Source: Maylandia zebra
Taxonomy: Eukaryota; Chordata; Actinopteri; Cichliformes; Cichlidae
Assembly (NCBI RefSeq): GCF_041146795.1
Contig: NC_135173.1
Location: 54,066,365 to 54,130,364 of the forward strand
Direction: 5' to 3'
DNA: 64,000 nucleotides
Under the pieces are notes generated by a model. That model did not search any database. It saw only the letters and a program-made list of their open reading frames with translations, and had not been told where the DNA came from. Below are positions 47,897-59,999 of this stretch, in pieces; the first letter of the stretch is position 1, and each line of letters opens with the position of its first letter. Both the position numbers and the translations under genes were made by a program.

Positions 47897-49275
47897 TAGA
47901 GCTGGGCGATAGAACGATAACGATATGTATCGCGATATAACTTTTACTCGATAGAGAAATTAAGCTATCGCGATAGACCTCGCCGCTCTTGTCCTCAAAA
48001 AAAAAAAAAAAAAAAAGATCAGCCAATCCAAATTAAGTAGCGCAGAGCCGAACCAATCACAGCCGCAGCGTCACGTCGCGTGACTTGTAACGTACAGCAC
48101 AAGTGCCAAGCCGCACGTGTGTTTGTTTGGGAAGCAGCCAGCGGGTAATGGAGGAAATGAGTGCGCCGACTAGAAAAATCAACCGAGCGTGACCGAAGAG
48201 AAAACCGATGATGGTTCCAATGCCGGAGAGATTGTCGAACGGAAGAGCCATAGAAGTTCCGTAGTGTGAAGGTATTTCAGCTATTTCAAGTCTGACAAAA
48301 AACAGAGTAGCGTGCACTGTAAATTGTGCCGAAAGCAAGTCTGGAAATACAATAAAGCGGTGCATGCGTCACACTGTGCGCCACGTTATTGTTTCGGTGA
48401 AATGAATTTCTACAATACTGTTACTGTTAATTCTACTCTCTGCAGTGTTTAAATGCTTACATATACACACAGTTACTGTCCCTCCACACATACGACTCGG
48501 TTCTGCTTCTATGCCCCAGCTTTGTTTACTTTTTCCCACCGAGGCTTCTAGACTTCTGATTGGCCAACATTTCTGCACGGTTAGGAATCTAGCGCCACCT
48601 GCTGCTTTGGCATGTTCATAGCAGCGTTTTCCTTTATTTCTGCCTTTATGTGTGGACGGGATTATTTTTTAAAACGAAAACGGAAAATCTCCGTTTTCAA
48701 AAATACCCGTGTACGTGTGGACGTAGCCTCAGTCTCTGACTGGAAGCGCTAATTCGTCATTCGGCTTTTGTCAGACTAAAGTAACTGTTACAACTGTTTG
48801 AAAAGCTCAGCTATACAACAAGGAGAGATTGAGAATTTCCTTTTAGTTCTCAGTTTATTTGATATTGACAAAAGTTAGTCAGTTTTGTCTGTTCTTCTGT
48901 AAAACAAACTAAGATTTATTTTTAGAATTAATATTTTGTTTCTAAGTGGAATTGACAATTTAGTCTGTTTCGTTTGTTCTATTTTGAAACTTAAACGCTT
49001 TAGCGGCTGCCTTTTGTGTAGTTTGCAATATTTGCCTTTATTTATCTGAAAAAGTCTCATGTTCCTTAAGTACATCTACCCTGTTGAACTTATTATGGGA
49101 AATAAATATTTAAATAAAAACAAGCTGCTGATTATTTCACATTTTACTTGTGAGCAACGGCACATTTAAATCTTACAAATATAGTTATTTGGCTTATATC
49201 GTGATAGATATCGTTATCGCCTGAAATGAAAAAAACATATCGTGATATGAAAAAATCTCATATCGCCCAGCTCTA
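47897..49275. mobile_element. hAT-like element with BED-finger remnant
   Basis: Ends TAGAGCTGGGCGAT and ATCGCCCAGCTCTA are flanked by an imperfect 8-bp duplication, TTTTCAAA (47889-47896) and TTTTCAAT (49276-49283). Near 48255-48370 the plus strand can be read as a BED-zinc-finger-like segment (WRYFSYFKSDKK then VHCKLCRKQVW), a hAT transposase N-terminal relic. A further repeat resembling other fish hAT ends (CTCCGTTTTCAAAAATACCC) lies near 48690-48725, suggesting a nested insertion. Confidence 0.85.
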
Positions 49276-49345
49276 TTTTCAATCCAAACTGGTTTTAATT
49301 GACCAGACAAGTTGTGCAGTCTGACAAATTCTATATTTGAATTAC

Positions 49346-49794
49346 CAATAACAATAAAGAAGGAACTGCTGGCTTCCCTGAGATTTTTATCTTTTCTGGG
49401 GCAGTGAACACGTCGCTTTTCTGCCACACATGGCCAACGAAGATCTGGGTTAAAATTCAGTCTGCTTTTGTTCACAGACATTGCTTTTGTAAGGTTTAAC
49501 AAAACCTGGATAAGACTGGGAAGAGGGGAAAAGGTCTGCACACTGCGTGGCTCCAGTTTATCTAAACATCCTTTAAAGGCAATGGGATCTTCTTCGGGCA
49601 TATCTGACGACTGCAATAAAGACAAATTGTGTGTAGACCTTTTCCCCGCTTTGTAACTGCTATTTTCGGTCTTAAACCCAAACCTTTTTACGTGGATACA
49701 CACAATATTTTGCTCATTTTCAAAGGTTTGTGGTTCTGAAACTTGAAGTTGCTGTTTACTTGTTAAAGCAGAAGCTACAACCACAATTGCTTTG
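49346..49794 (-). CDS. Candidate internal exon of an unidentified gene
   Basis: A minus-strand segment of about 149 codons stays open between an acceptor (ATGCAG before 49794) and a possible donor GTAATT (after 49346). The predicted peptide is hydrophilic and mixed in composition, with no low-complexity bias, including SKQQLQVSEPQTFENEQN and LPSLIQVLLNLTKAMSVNK. Its phase fits the donor of the exon at 50756-50942, giving one continuous frame over the junction. No domain is recognised. The downstream boundary is uncertain because a hAT element begins about 70 bp further on. Confidence 0.45.
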
Positions 49795-50755
49795 CTGCAT
49801 ATTTAAAACACATTATCAGTTAACATCTCACAGATGTGTTCACTCAAAATTTTGTGACTTGCCAGATGTGTTTGGATAAGGTTGAGCCGTTGTCTCTATA
49901 TGAAGTGAATCCTTTGCACAAAAACATTCCTTTCTTCTGTGTATGCAGAATTTTTGTTTTTCCATGGATGGGGTGTGGGTGGCAGCACATCACTGCAGTG
50001 ACCAGGGGCAAACAAACACACACTTGTACACATGGTGTCTGGCTATTGATCATCAGCCTGACTACTAGCAGCTCTTATCAGCGTGTTGGCCCGGCTTGGT
50101 CGGCTGTCTGCACTGGCTCACTTTCTCAGTTCAATCAGCTCTCTGTGTTTATCAGTTTGCGTGTGCATACTCTGTGTGTGGGAGAGTAAAGGAGGAGTCG
50201 AAGAGCAAAGGAGGGAGAGTAAGTAAATGAGTAGCGAGGTATAAAGGTTGCAGATGGCTTCAGCAACCTTTCGCTCTCCGTCTTTGTCGGGACACTTGAA
50301 GCAATGAAGTGTTATCTCACAGCTGAACTGCCTATTGAAGCTCCAAGTGTCCTTTCAAGGCTTTTAGCAGGAGAATAATGAACTATGTGTGTGGAGGTGC
50401 ATCTGTTTCCTCTCTAGTTTTCCTACTTCATTTAATGCTTTTTTAAAATTGTTTTTTGTTATATCTTTCAAATACATGTTACACATTACTTTAAAAAAAA
50501 ACTACATATATATATGAATTTGTAATTAGAATTTAAATCGACAAAATTCTAAAGTATTTTATATTTAATCAGTCACATAATGTTATAATTTTTCATTTGC
50601 ATTTTGCTATTTTATTTGTATTTTTTATTTTTGCTAGCTCAGCCAGAGTTAAGCTGAAGACATCTTGGTTGGTGGTGTAAGATTAGCACATCGGGCCTCT
50701 GACGGTTACAGATTAACTGACTAAGGCAGCACTGATATAGTATGCAAACACTTAC

Positions 50756-50942
50756 CTTTTAGCCCTTCTGGTAAACAAAGAGCAATATTTGTTTGGGGTT
50801 TTGTTTCTGGATGATCCTTCATGCTTTTGTGGGGCTCCGCTATCTCTCATGGGATATAGCTTCTCTTTAGCAGCTAATTGCGCTTTTATGTTCACCAGCT
50901 CCTCACTACATCTGTCTAGCGGTAGTGAGGCCAAAGAGCTAC
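50756..50942 (-). CDS. Candidate internal exon of an unidentified gene
   Basis: A 187-nt minus-strand exon between acceptor TTTAGCAG and strong donor GTAAGTG. It enters with two nucleotides of a split codon and leaves in phase 2. It encodes a charged segment (LDRCSEELVNIKAQLAAKEK, possibly helical/coiled) followed by a basic, Ser/Asn-rich stretch ending LFTRRAK. Together with 49346-49794 it gives about 210 residues of uninterrupted protein. The gene is not recognised. A hAT MITE lies just upstream in the presumed preceding intron. Confidence 0.5.
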
Positions 50943-51069
50943 CTGCTAAATGAAAAGAGCATTGATACGAGTTGTGAAAGGAACAAAAACAGGAAAGAAG
51001 CCTATAGGAAATCACAGCCTGGTGATAACGCTGCAAGGACACTTTTTACAGGTTTAGGTTTATCAACAC

Positions 51070-51505
51070 CAGTGTTGGGCAAGTTACTTTGAAAAGGTAA
51101 TTAATTATAGTTACTAGTTACTTCTTCAAAAAAGTAACTGAGTTAGTAACTGAGTTACAATATTTTAAAAGTAATTAATTACTTGATAAGTAACTATTGT
51201 GTTACTTAAAAAAAAAAACGTTTAACCCTCTGGGGTCCAGGGTATAATTGGCCATTTTTAACTACTTTGGATTTTCCCTCCACATTTTCCCTTTAAAAAC
51301 TATTTACTTTGCCTTGTTTGGTTTCATCCTTTTCAGCACAACCTCACGTGTCTGAATTTATAGTTATGTTTTCATTTTGACATACTGTATTAACACAATT
51401 GATCTAAAATCAGAGTAGAAAAAAGTTATATTTTTTACTGTAGCAACCACAAACATGTTTAATGAATCATATTTCATACTTGTAACGCCGTTATTCCCAT
51501 CACTG
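51070..51505. mobile_element. hAT MITE (436 bp)
   Basis: Ends CAGTGTTGGGCAAGTTAC and, inverted, CAGTGATGGGAATAACGG. They are flanked by a perfect 8-bp duplication ATCAACAC (51062-51069 and 51506-51513). The AAGTAACT-rich interior is typical of a widespread fish hAT MITE group. No coding capacity. Confidence 0.92.
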
Positions 51506-51513
51506 ATCAACAC

Positions 51514-53180
51514 TCACTGCAAATGCTCTATATTTAGCATTTAGGTAAACGCCAACAAGCTAACAGGCTCTTCAGCTAACACGCTAACAGACTGATATTT
51601 ATGATGCTACTTTAGCTGCTGAAAGATATAGCAGGCATTTTGCCTCATCACAGAAATAGCACAGTCGTAACATGTATTGGATAACTACTGATATGAAACT
51701 CAGTCATCCTTAAGGTTATTCATTACACCTGAGCCTGTACTGACGTGGCAAGTCAATACAACTGCATAAAGCCCAAGTGTTGCTGATTATAATAGGAATG
51801 TAAATTTAGGCATAAACCAAAGTCTGGAAGTTAATCTCTATCATTAAGGATAGAGTTTAAATTTTTTAAAGGCTCAGTAAATATATTCCAGTACAGTCTG
51901 GATGTTAATGAAGCACAAGTGTTAGTGAAACAGACATCAAATTTTGTTAATTTGTTTTCATAGACAGGATTTGTGTTTTCTATTTTCAAGAAGACACAAA
52001 AAGGTTGCAGCACAGTTTTGTAGCAATCTGTCAAGTAGATTTTTAATTTAAAGCAAGACTGTAAACCTTCCAGTGGCACTGAAGGAAGAGTCAGGAGCTC
52101 AGATCAGTTTGATTTATGATCTGGGCAAAATCTCACGATATACCACCCAGTAGCTGTATGTATATTTCAGCCTGCATCAAAGCTGTAGAATCACTGACTT
52201 GTCAGCCTAACAGTGTCATCACCAGAGACATGCCACCAGCATAAGTAACATAAAAATATTTCTGATGCTTCAAATATGTTTCCCACTGATGATAAACTTG
52301 AACATGGAAAAGGCTTCTTTGGTTAGGTGTACTCGCCAGTTCCCTTCTGTCGTAGCTTGTATAGAACAGCTGATGGAACAGGTGGGTGTAAAAACTAACC
52401 TCTTGCTTGTTTGTTTCTCACCACCACCCACCGTTGCTGCCTCAGTTCATTTATTTTCACTTTCCTCGTTTCATCCCTCACCTGCTCCGTGTGTGACAAG
52501 TTGTTTGCGAGCTTGTTTTACAGCTGGGAGTCACACATGGCAGCGATAGATTTCACTACTATTTCTGATCCGGTAGGACTTTGATGTTATTCAGTAGTAC
52601 TGCAAGTTCTTACGTAAACAAGTGGAGATGACACACTCTGTATTGTGAGGAGATCGGTTGTGTACAGATTCTGCTCCGGCCGTTGTTGGACACCTGTTTG
52701 AATAGTGTGATCCAACAATTCAGTCTGTGTTTGTTTAGCTATTAGACCTGAAGGACGCTGACTCATTTACACACCAAAGCAAGCATAACTGAATAGACCA
52801 GTTACTCTGAAGGTGAAAACAGTCTTTTTGTTCTCAGCTGCCCTCTTGAAGCTCTGAGTTAAGTTTGTATATATGAGCCTAAAGCTCCCAGAAGACTAGA
52901 TTCATTAAAAGCAAATACATTTATCTGCTTTATCGTTCCTTGTCACATACTGTAGCGCTGAAACTTGCCATTGTTTATGTTTTATATGCTTCCAATGTCG
53001 TTCCTTGTGTTTTTCTAAGATGGTTATAGCGAAATGATTTATTCGGGCATTTAAAAAAATAACAGCACCACCGTTCAGCTCCAGTGCTTCTGCAGATGTT
53101 AATGGAGTGAATTGATTGAACCCAGTTTTTAGAGCTGTGTACATCCTGGGATTCAAAGTGAGTAATTTTCTTCCTGTGTG

Positions 53181-53215
<35 letters not shown>

Positions 53216-54331
53216 GAAGGTATGTAATGACCCTTAAATTGAGTTAGAAAGTTACATTTATTTCTTTCATTCTTAGTTTTGTTTCTCGTTGGTTTTCTCT
53301 TTGGTCGTTCCCATACACAGTTTACAGGTTTGTTTTAAAACGGTACTAAATTGATGCATGTAGCTCTCCATTCAACCAAGTATGTTTACATTTTTATCAG
53401 CTTATTAGTTCCTGGCAGGTTATCGGGCTCGTTTTCTACATTTGGTCTGTTGTAATCAGCTCCACTGATTACATCTATCCACAGAGGACCTTTCAACATG
53501 ACACGGCCACATGTTTTTCACTATACTACACTTTACAAAGTAAGATAAACAAACAAACAAAAACAAAACTATGTGGGTCGATGTAGATAAGATATATTTT
53601 ATTTACCCATATTTTGTAATTTTAAAAAGAGCCTAGCAGAGGAGTACTATAGCTCAATATAATAGAAGACAGTATGATAGAAGGTAACAACTACTGTGAA
53701 ATTGATGTACAAAATAAAGTAAAACAAGTAGAAATATAAATAAAAGAAACCACATCCACATTACAAGGAGCTGCTCAGCCATGGAAACCGATGCCTTATA
53801 AAGCATACAAAATGCATTGTTTAAAATATTTCACCTTTAGAACGATCCATTTATTTAAATTGTTTATTTTCCTTCTGCAGAGTCGCTTGTAATTTAGATT
53901 TTACACACGTTTTTTTCATCGCTAAGTGACTTTCCATGCACAGCATCAGATAAATGCGTTCATTTGATTTTGCTGTTATTCATTAAAGCAAACAACCTTT
54001 TGTTCAGATTGTGTACCTCAATTCTTTTGTTCTCTATTACGGCAAAATGCAAACCATTTTTGTATGCATTTCGTTTTGTGTTGTCTTACTGGCTGATTTG
54101 TAAGTCTGAGCAACTAGCTATGCAAAATAAAAAAATTAAAAATGTAATATGTTATATAAATACAGACTCCTTCAAATAAATCTTTTGGTTACGTTTTTGA
54201 TTGCTTAATTGACGGCCTTATTTGACGTTTGGTATTTGCATGAAGAAAAGAAAACACTAAAATGGACTGTTGTGTTGGACTGTTGGACTGTTGTGTTATA
54301 AAATGCATTTATGCTTTATGTGTGTAAGGTG
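51514..54331. other. Non-coding stretch, no supported gene
   Basis: AT-rich sequence with a poly(T) run near 53187-53210. The minus-strand open frame at 52905-53156 has no domain and was not called. Confidence 0.45.
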
Positions 54332-54406
54332 TTTATTTTACACATATCAAAAATAAAACTAAGAAAGACATTTGGTGGTTTTACTGTTAAATTACATTAG
54401 CAAAGA

Positions 54407-54472
54407 CTAACTAGCTCTTCCATCACTCCCTTTCCTTGATCTGAGAGTCCGGGTGCCAGGATCGTTCACCAC
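54407..54472 (-). CDS. Candidate terminal exon, unidentified
   Basis: A strong polypyrimidine tract and TTTCAG acceptor precede 54472 on the minus strand. The following sequence reaches a stop within 22 codons in one frame (VVNDPGTRTLRSRK...) or 16 in another (GERSWHPDSQIKERE). A minus-strand AATAAA lies at 54332-54337. The layout suits the last exon of a minus-strand gene, but the correct frame and the upstream exons are unknown. Confidence 0.25.
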   Translation of the reverse strand: MVNDPGTRTLRSRKGSDGRAS

Positions 54473-54634
54473 CTGAAAGAGGAAGGCTGAGGCGGATGTT
54501 GGATATGAAATCACTTCCTGCTCGGGGTCTGAATATAGTCGTGATTCGGTAAAGAGAGGATGTTTACATATTGGGCTGCTGGCCTGACACAATAGGAACA
54601 GCTCAGAGCATCTTTGTGGCATGACGGCAAGCAT

Positions 54635-56260
54635 TGTTGTGCAGAAATGTTCTTTCTCTCTCAGTCTCAGAGTAAAGTTCCACTTAGTCCTTATTGTCCT
54701 GCTGCATGCTGGGATATGTGTGTTCCTATTTTGCTAGGAAAAATGTAGCTTTCTGGAGGCTGATGCCTCAGAGGATGAACATTGCCTTTCACTATTTCTG
54801 TTTATCTACTTGTTGTGCGCCATGTTTGTCAGAATTTTTCCTTGAGGGTCGACTGTGAGAGGTTTTTGCTTATCTTTAGTGATGTTCGTATCTACGCCAG
54901 GATGAAGCTAATTTCGGTTTATCGTGAAATAATTATTCATTCATTGCAGCTTGAAAATATTTGCAAGCCAACAGAAAACCCAGCTCACTCCTGCAGGGAT
55001 CCAGAGAATAATGTCACACATATGGTGCAGTAGTACAAGCCTGAGAGCAGGTGTTCCATGTTATCTGTGGAGAATTGACTCTGCTCTCCTGGCTCATTCA
55101 CGTTTCTCTGTGAGCTGCTCAGTTTATATATGAACATGAAATGTGGACGGAAGAAGACACACACAGACACAGTTGGTTTGAGTTTGAGTGTTTTGGGTGA
55201 TTTTTTTTCCCATATTTTAATGTATCGAGGAAAGCAAAACAAGACCCCAGCAGGTGACTGCCATACATCACAGCACCAAGGCAAGAGATGTAATCTATAA
55301 TAACAGTGATGTTAGCATCAGCAAAGGAAGATGTCATGTTAGGTCATTTGATGTTTGCTTTTTTTAAATTTTTATTTCTTTTTTTTTTAATTTTTAACTA
55401 TGTTGTCTGAACCTCTGAAAACATTACAATGTCAAATCTTAAGTAGGTCGACCACTGAAACCAGTGGTTTTAACTGTTAAAAAACCCTCAATCCAATTAC
55501 TCTCTTTCATTTAGTCTACTTGCTAAAAATGTTCATATTTCATAATTCATTCTTAAAACTGATAATAAAGTGCACTTTCAGTAATGCTTAAGTTTTTCAC
55601 ATTAAGGAAATCTAATGTCATTACTGCCGTAAATCACCAAAACTATCTTTTCAAACCATCTTTTCATGTATTTCACATTAGTGTGGACCACTGTGAAGTA
55701 AAAGACAAAAAACAAACAGGAGATCCTCGGTTATTTAATGTTTTATCTATCGACAAAGGAGGACATTTTCTGTAATGTCTGTCTCTGTAGGTTGTAAAGT
55801 GATGATGACTCAAACTCTTTTGGCAACCAATCTCGTGATGCAATCTATTCTTAAAGATTTAAACGTTACACTTCCTGCTGTAAAATGCACTCACTAATCA
55901 CCTAATGCTAGCCTGGCTGTGGAGGCCTGTCATGTTCAAGAAAACAGTTTGAGATGATTTGAGCTTTTTGATATAGTGTGTTAGCCTGCTGGAAGGACCC
56001 ATCAGAAGATGGGTACTCCGTGGTCATAAAGGGATACAAAAACACTACTGATTAATTGTAGTGTTTAAACAGTTTCCAGCTTGTACTAGAGGGCCGGAAA
56101 TGTGTCATAAGAATATCCCCCCATATCATTATGGTATTAGTTTAGCAGGATGGAGCCATGCTTTCATGTTGTTTATGCCAAATTCTCACCGTACTGTCCA
56201 AATGTTAAAGCAGAAAGTAGTTGATCAGTAGTAGCTCATCAGACCAGGCAACATTTTTCC
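54635..56260. other. Non-coding stretch, no supported gene
   Basis: No domain, splice-paired exon or transposon end was recognised. Confidence 0.4.
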
Positions 56261-56261
56261 A

Positions 56262-56565
56262 TTCTTCTAGTGGCTCAAGAGTTGGGAGTTCGCCTTGTAA
56301 TCGGAAGGTTGCCGGTTCGAGCCCCGGCTCCGACAGTCTCGATCGTTGTGTCCTTGGGCAAAACACTTTACCCGTTGTGGTCAGAGGGCCCGGTGGTGCC
56401 AGTGTCCGGCAGCCTCGCCTCTGCCATTACGCCCCAGGGTGGCTGTGGCTACAATGTAGCTTGCCATCACCAGTGTGTGAATGGGTGGATGACTGGATAT
56501 GTAAAGCACTTTGGGGTCCTTAGGGACTAGTAAAGCGCTATACAAATACAGGCCATTTAGTGCTC
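56262..56565 (+). mobile_element. tRNA-derived SINE, AFC-like (cichlid)
   Basis: A tRNA-like head (A-box-like near 56266-56280, B box GGTTCGAGCCC near 56313-56323) is followed by a body with TCCTTGGGCAAAACACTT and a LINE-like tail TAGTAAAGCGCTATACAAAT. This matches the general form of the AFC SINE family of African cichlids as I remember it, and is the main clue to the organism. Open frames across it are not genes. Confidence 0.8.
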
Positions 56566-56944
56566 ATCTTCTGTTAGTCTTTGAGAGTTGTAGCCTCAGT
56601 TTAAGCTAACGGTTTGACAGTTTGGTGTTTGACATCCTTGGCATATACTGTGAATACTGTCTGTCAACTTTTAAAAATCCAGTTTTATCCCTTGCAATAC
56701 ACCCATCAAATCTGATGCAATTTTTATTCTTAGCATTCTGATCATAACATAAAACGCAAGTATCTACGATCTGTGCACAGAGTTTGTGTGGCTTAGATTT
56801 TTGACTTTTGGCTTATTCTACACTGTTTGCCCATTTTACTTACCAAATTCATCACTGTGTTAAAACTAAATTCAGCTCCCTAAGTAAGGATTAATCGTAT
56901 TCTTCTAAATTTATTTATTATTTTTGAGATCAGGGTGGATAATC

Positions 56945-57047
56945 TCAATTTATTTTAAGAGCAAGCAGTGCCATTAATCTTTCCAATAGTAGTGAGTAGA
57001 GGTCAGGATCAAGGTATTTGTGCCGGTCCAGGAAAAAGCAGCAAACC
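56945..57047 (-). CDS. Candidate terminal coding exon, unidentified
   Basis: On the minus strand the acceptor CTGTTGCAG (ending at 57048) opens a short frame reading FLDRHKYLDPDLYSLLLERL and then a stop at 56945-56947. The acidic, helical composition looks like real protein and not translated repeat. Length is about 33 residues. No family is recognised and no matching upstream exon was found. Confidence 0.3.
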
Positions 57048-57615
57048 CTGCAACAGCACACTAGGAATGAGGAATGTTTAGCCTGTAGAGGGAGCTGTAA
57101 TCTACACAAACTCTCACATACAAGTCTCCAGATAAGCATGTAGCTGATCATTGGTGAGCTGCCTGTCCTGCAGCACCACCATCAGGTGGAAGAAACTGCA
57201 AAGAGGCAGTCTGCACTCTTTTCAGCATATCATCGATCAGTTTTGTGGAAATTATTTGAAAGAGATGTTTTAATAAATGCTTTGGCATCACCAGCAATAC
57301 AAAATACAATCCTTCTGAGGATTTTACTTACAATTTAGCCAAAAAGCATGTTCATTAAATTGCATTTTTCCTTGATTAATCAGCAAAAACAGATGATGTT
57401 GCTTAGCTCTGAGCTCTCATGTAGAACACATTGGCAATCAAAATGTGTAACACAGACTTTTAAAATAAACTGTTCTACTTTTGAGTGGATTTATTCCAGT
57501 GTCTGATTATCATGATGCAATAAATGCGGCTCTAAGTGCCCACTACACGTGACTCATTTTTTTGGTATTGCAGATCCCATGTCTATTTTTGTTTCCCCTT
57601 CTGTTTCTCTTCTAG

Positions 57616-57667
57616 TTTCCATTATCACACACTGCAACATGAAAGCGGTGAACCCCTCGTGGTGGCG
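57616..57667 (+). CDS. Candidate 52-nt exon, unidentified
   Basis: Bounded by TTTCTCTTCTAG and a GTAAGC donor. Two frames are open. One contains an ATG giving MKAVNPSWW before the donor, the other reads HYHTLQHESGEPLVVA. With no neighbouring exon found, this may be a chance splice pair. Confidence 0.2.
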
Positions 57668-57779
57668 GTAAGCCTGATTTTCTCACTGTTCACTTCACAA
57701 GAATTTGCTTTCAGCCGGGTTCGATTCTTTAAGTTCAGCCACAGCTATCGCTGTGAGGGGGGTTAAGGCGAGGGTTAGA

Positions 57780-59990
57780 TGAGGTGAAAAGAGAGGGGAG
57801 TGGGGGGTCAGTGTGAGGTTGCAGTAGTGCTATTTACAGTGGGATTAGAGGTTGACCCGTCTCCTCTGTTCTTCCCTCTGAAGCTCTGATGCTTTGGGGG
57901 ACAGAACAACAGCACCCATGAGAAACTGGTGGGAATAAAAGAGGAGAAAGGACTTCTAATCTGTTACTAACTGGTAACAGCAAAGTTATTTTAAAACTAG
58001 TCATATATTTTTACTCTGCAAAGTTATTCTTTCTCACTTGATGGCTGTTGAGAAGGTGCCCGATTTGTCAAGCGCTGGAGTCAGTGAGGGGAAATCCTGT
58101 AGCACAGCAAACATAATGAATACAGTCATAGTTAAAGAAGCCCTATCTAAACTTGGTAAAGTGCTCTCAACCCACCTCCACCAAGGCCAGTGTGCTATTA
58201 CTTTTAAAAGCATCTTAATCTAAATAGATTTGTTCAATGGAAGTAGCACAGGTTAACCTCTGGTTAATTTAGCTTGTTTAGCAATTGTTGCAGTATTAGG
58301 AGCACATTTATATCAATTTATGAAAGGCAGCCCTCTCACAGTTGACTACCTTGAAGGACGTTTGCAGCTGATCTGCAGAATCAGGGAACTCTTAGTGTTT
58401 CCTGTCAAGTTAATTGATAAAAACAAGGAAAGCAGCACAAATATATCGTTGTTACATGTTAATTTTCCAGCTGTTGTGCTGGTAAACACAAATGATCTAT
58501 CCACCATAAATCCCACGTGTGGTCCAACTAGACCCCACAGTGGAGCTAGTCCTGGTTTTGCTGGTTAGTTTAACTTTTTGGGATAATTATATCATTTCTT
58601 TCTATTTTTGCCTATGCATGCACATCCCACAGTGGATTTTAAGTCATATTTTAAAATTTGTCTTAAACCAGTAAATAATTTTAGATTCAAAGGGTTTTAC
58701 AGAGGTATTGCATTTACTGTTTGGGAGTTCCACTCGAAATGACGTAACTGCAGAGCTGCTTGACAGGCAGCTTCAAGGCCACGCAGGGTCTGTTTTCTCA
58801 ATATTTCATCACAAGCAGATAACAGATCTGGAGAAAGATGTGGAGGTGAATCCAATTGTCAAACTGGAGGCTATCGTTCTGCTTATTTATTTATTTTTTC
58901 ATCTGTTCATTATTATAAATACCCTTAATCAGTTATGTTTGCACATCTGAAAGCTGCAATAACAATAACGATTGTTAATATACCAGCAGAGTAAAAACAT
59001 ATTGTGACCATTTTAAAATTAAGCTGCAAAAAATGATCCCGGTTACACTCTTCCCAATCAGGCCTTGCACTAGTTGTCTTAACGTGCTAAAAAAAAGTTT
59101 ATGTCAAGCTGAGGCAGGAGGCGACCTTATAGGACATGAAATTTACATTATCTGCACATTATTTAAGCAGGTAAAATCACATCACATAGTCATCACAATG
59201 CAGAAATACCAAGAATGGAATAGTGGCAAATATATGTTAGAATATATGTTTATATGATAGGAAAAAAACCCAGTAATGGTGGAAAATAGCTAGTTCACTC
59301 ATGAATTTCACTTTATGTTATGACATCTAGACACATTTTTGAGACATTTAAAGATGATAAAATGGTTAGGGCTAGGAAGCACCCTAACTGTGGTCTATCT
59401 TTAGCAAGATTTGAATTCATAATTTAAGCCCATAAACATGTCCTTCTTTGCTTTGTGATTTGAGGAAACACAACATCAGGAGAAGGAAACTAAACTGACT
59501 GCTTGGAAGACGAAAAGACTGACAGGGAAGGACAGATGAAAGTATGCAGAACAGGGGCACAGTTTCATGATACGTTGTTGATTTGACCAAGTCAAAGCAG
59601 TGATGCCTCACACTGGTTTAGGATAAACTTTGAAATGGATATTTACACAGAGTGAAAGTTGCTTATATAAACTTTTATTAAAATGGATCTGGAAACCCAT
59701 CTTTTAACATTTAATGTGAAGACGTGGCATCAAATTCCTTATCTTTCTGTAGTTCACTGCTCTTCCTGCTCCCAGAATAGCTAACAAGCCAATCTAAACA
59801 TCTATTTAAGCAACATAATTTATATAGATAGAATCATTATTTACAGCAGAAAAAAATACTTAACTTTATTGAACATTGTCTTTCTCTCCCAGGTCCTTGT
59901 TAATAAATTATTTAATATTTATTCTATTTTGAGTGTTAATTTCTTGAAGGAAGAATATGTTGGTTTAAAAGACCCATTTCCTACTTAAAA
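57780..59990. other. Non-coding stretch, no supported gene
   Basis: AT-rich, with short open frames lacking domains. Possibly further degraded LINE sequence, but not demonstrable. Confidence 0.4.
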
Positions 59991-59999
59991 GGAGTAGAA

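Noticed and set aside
52905..53156. Minus-strand frame with a second open frame containing CC and WV, briefly considered as a chemokine
   Set aside because: The order of the Cys and Trp-Val motifs is wrong for a chemokine fold and there is no signal peptide.
56221..56530. Possible functional tRNA gene with open frames
   Set aside because: The tRNA-like head continues into a SINE body and LINE-like tail, so this is a retroposon.
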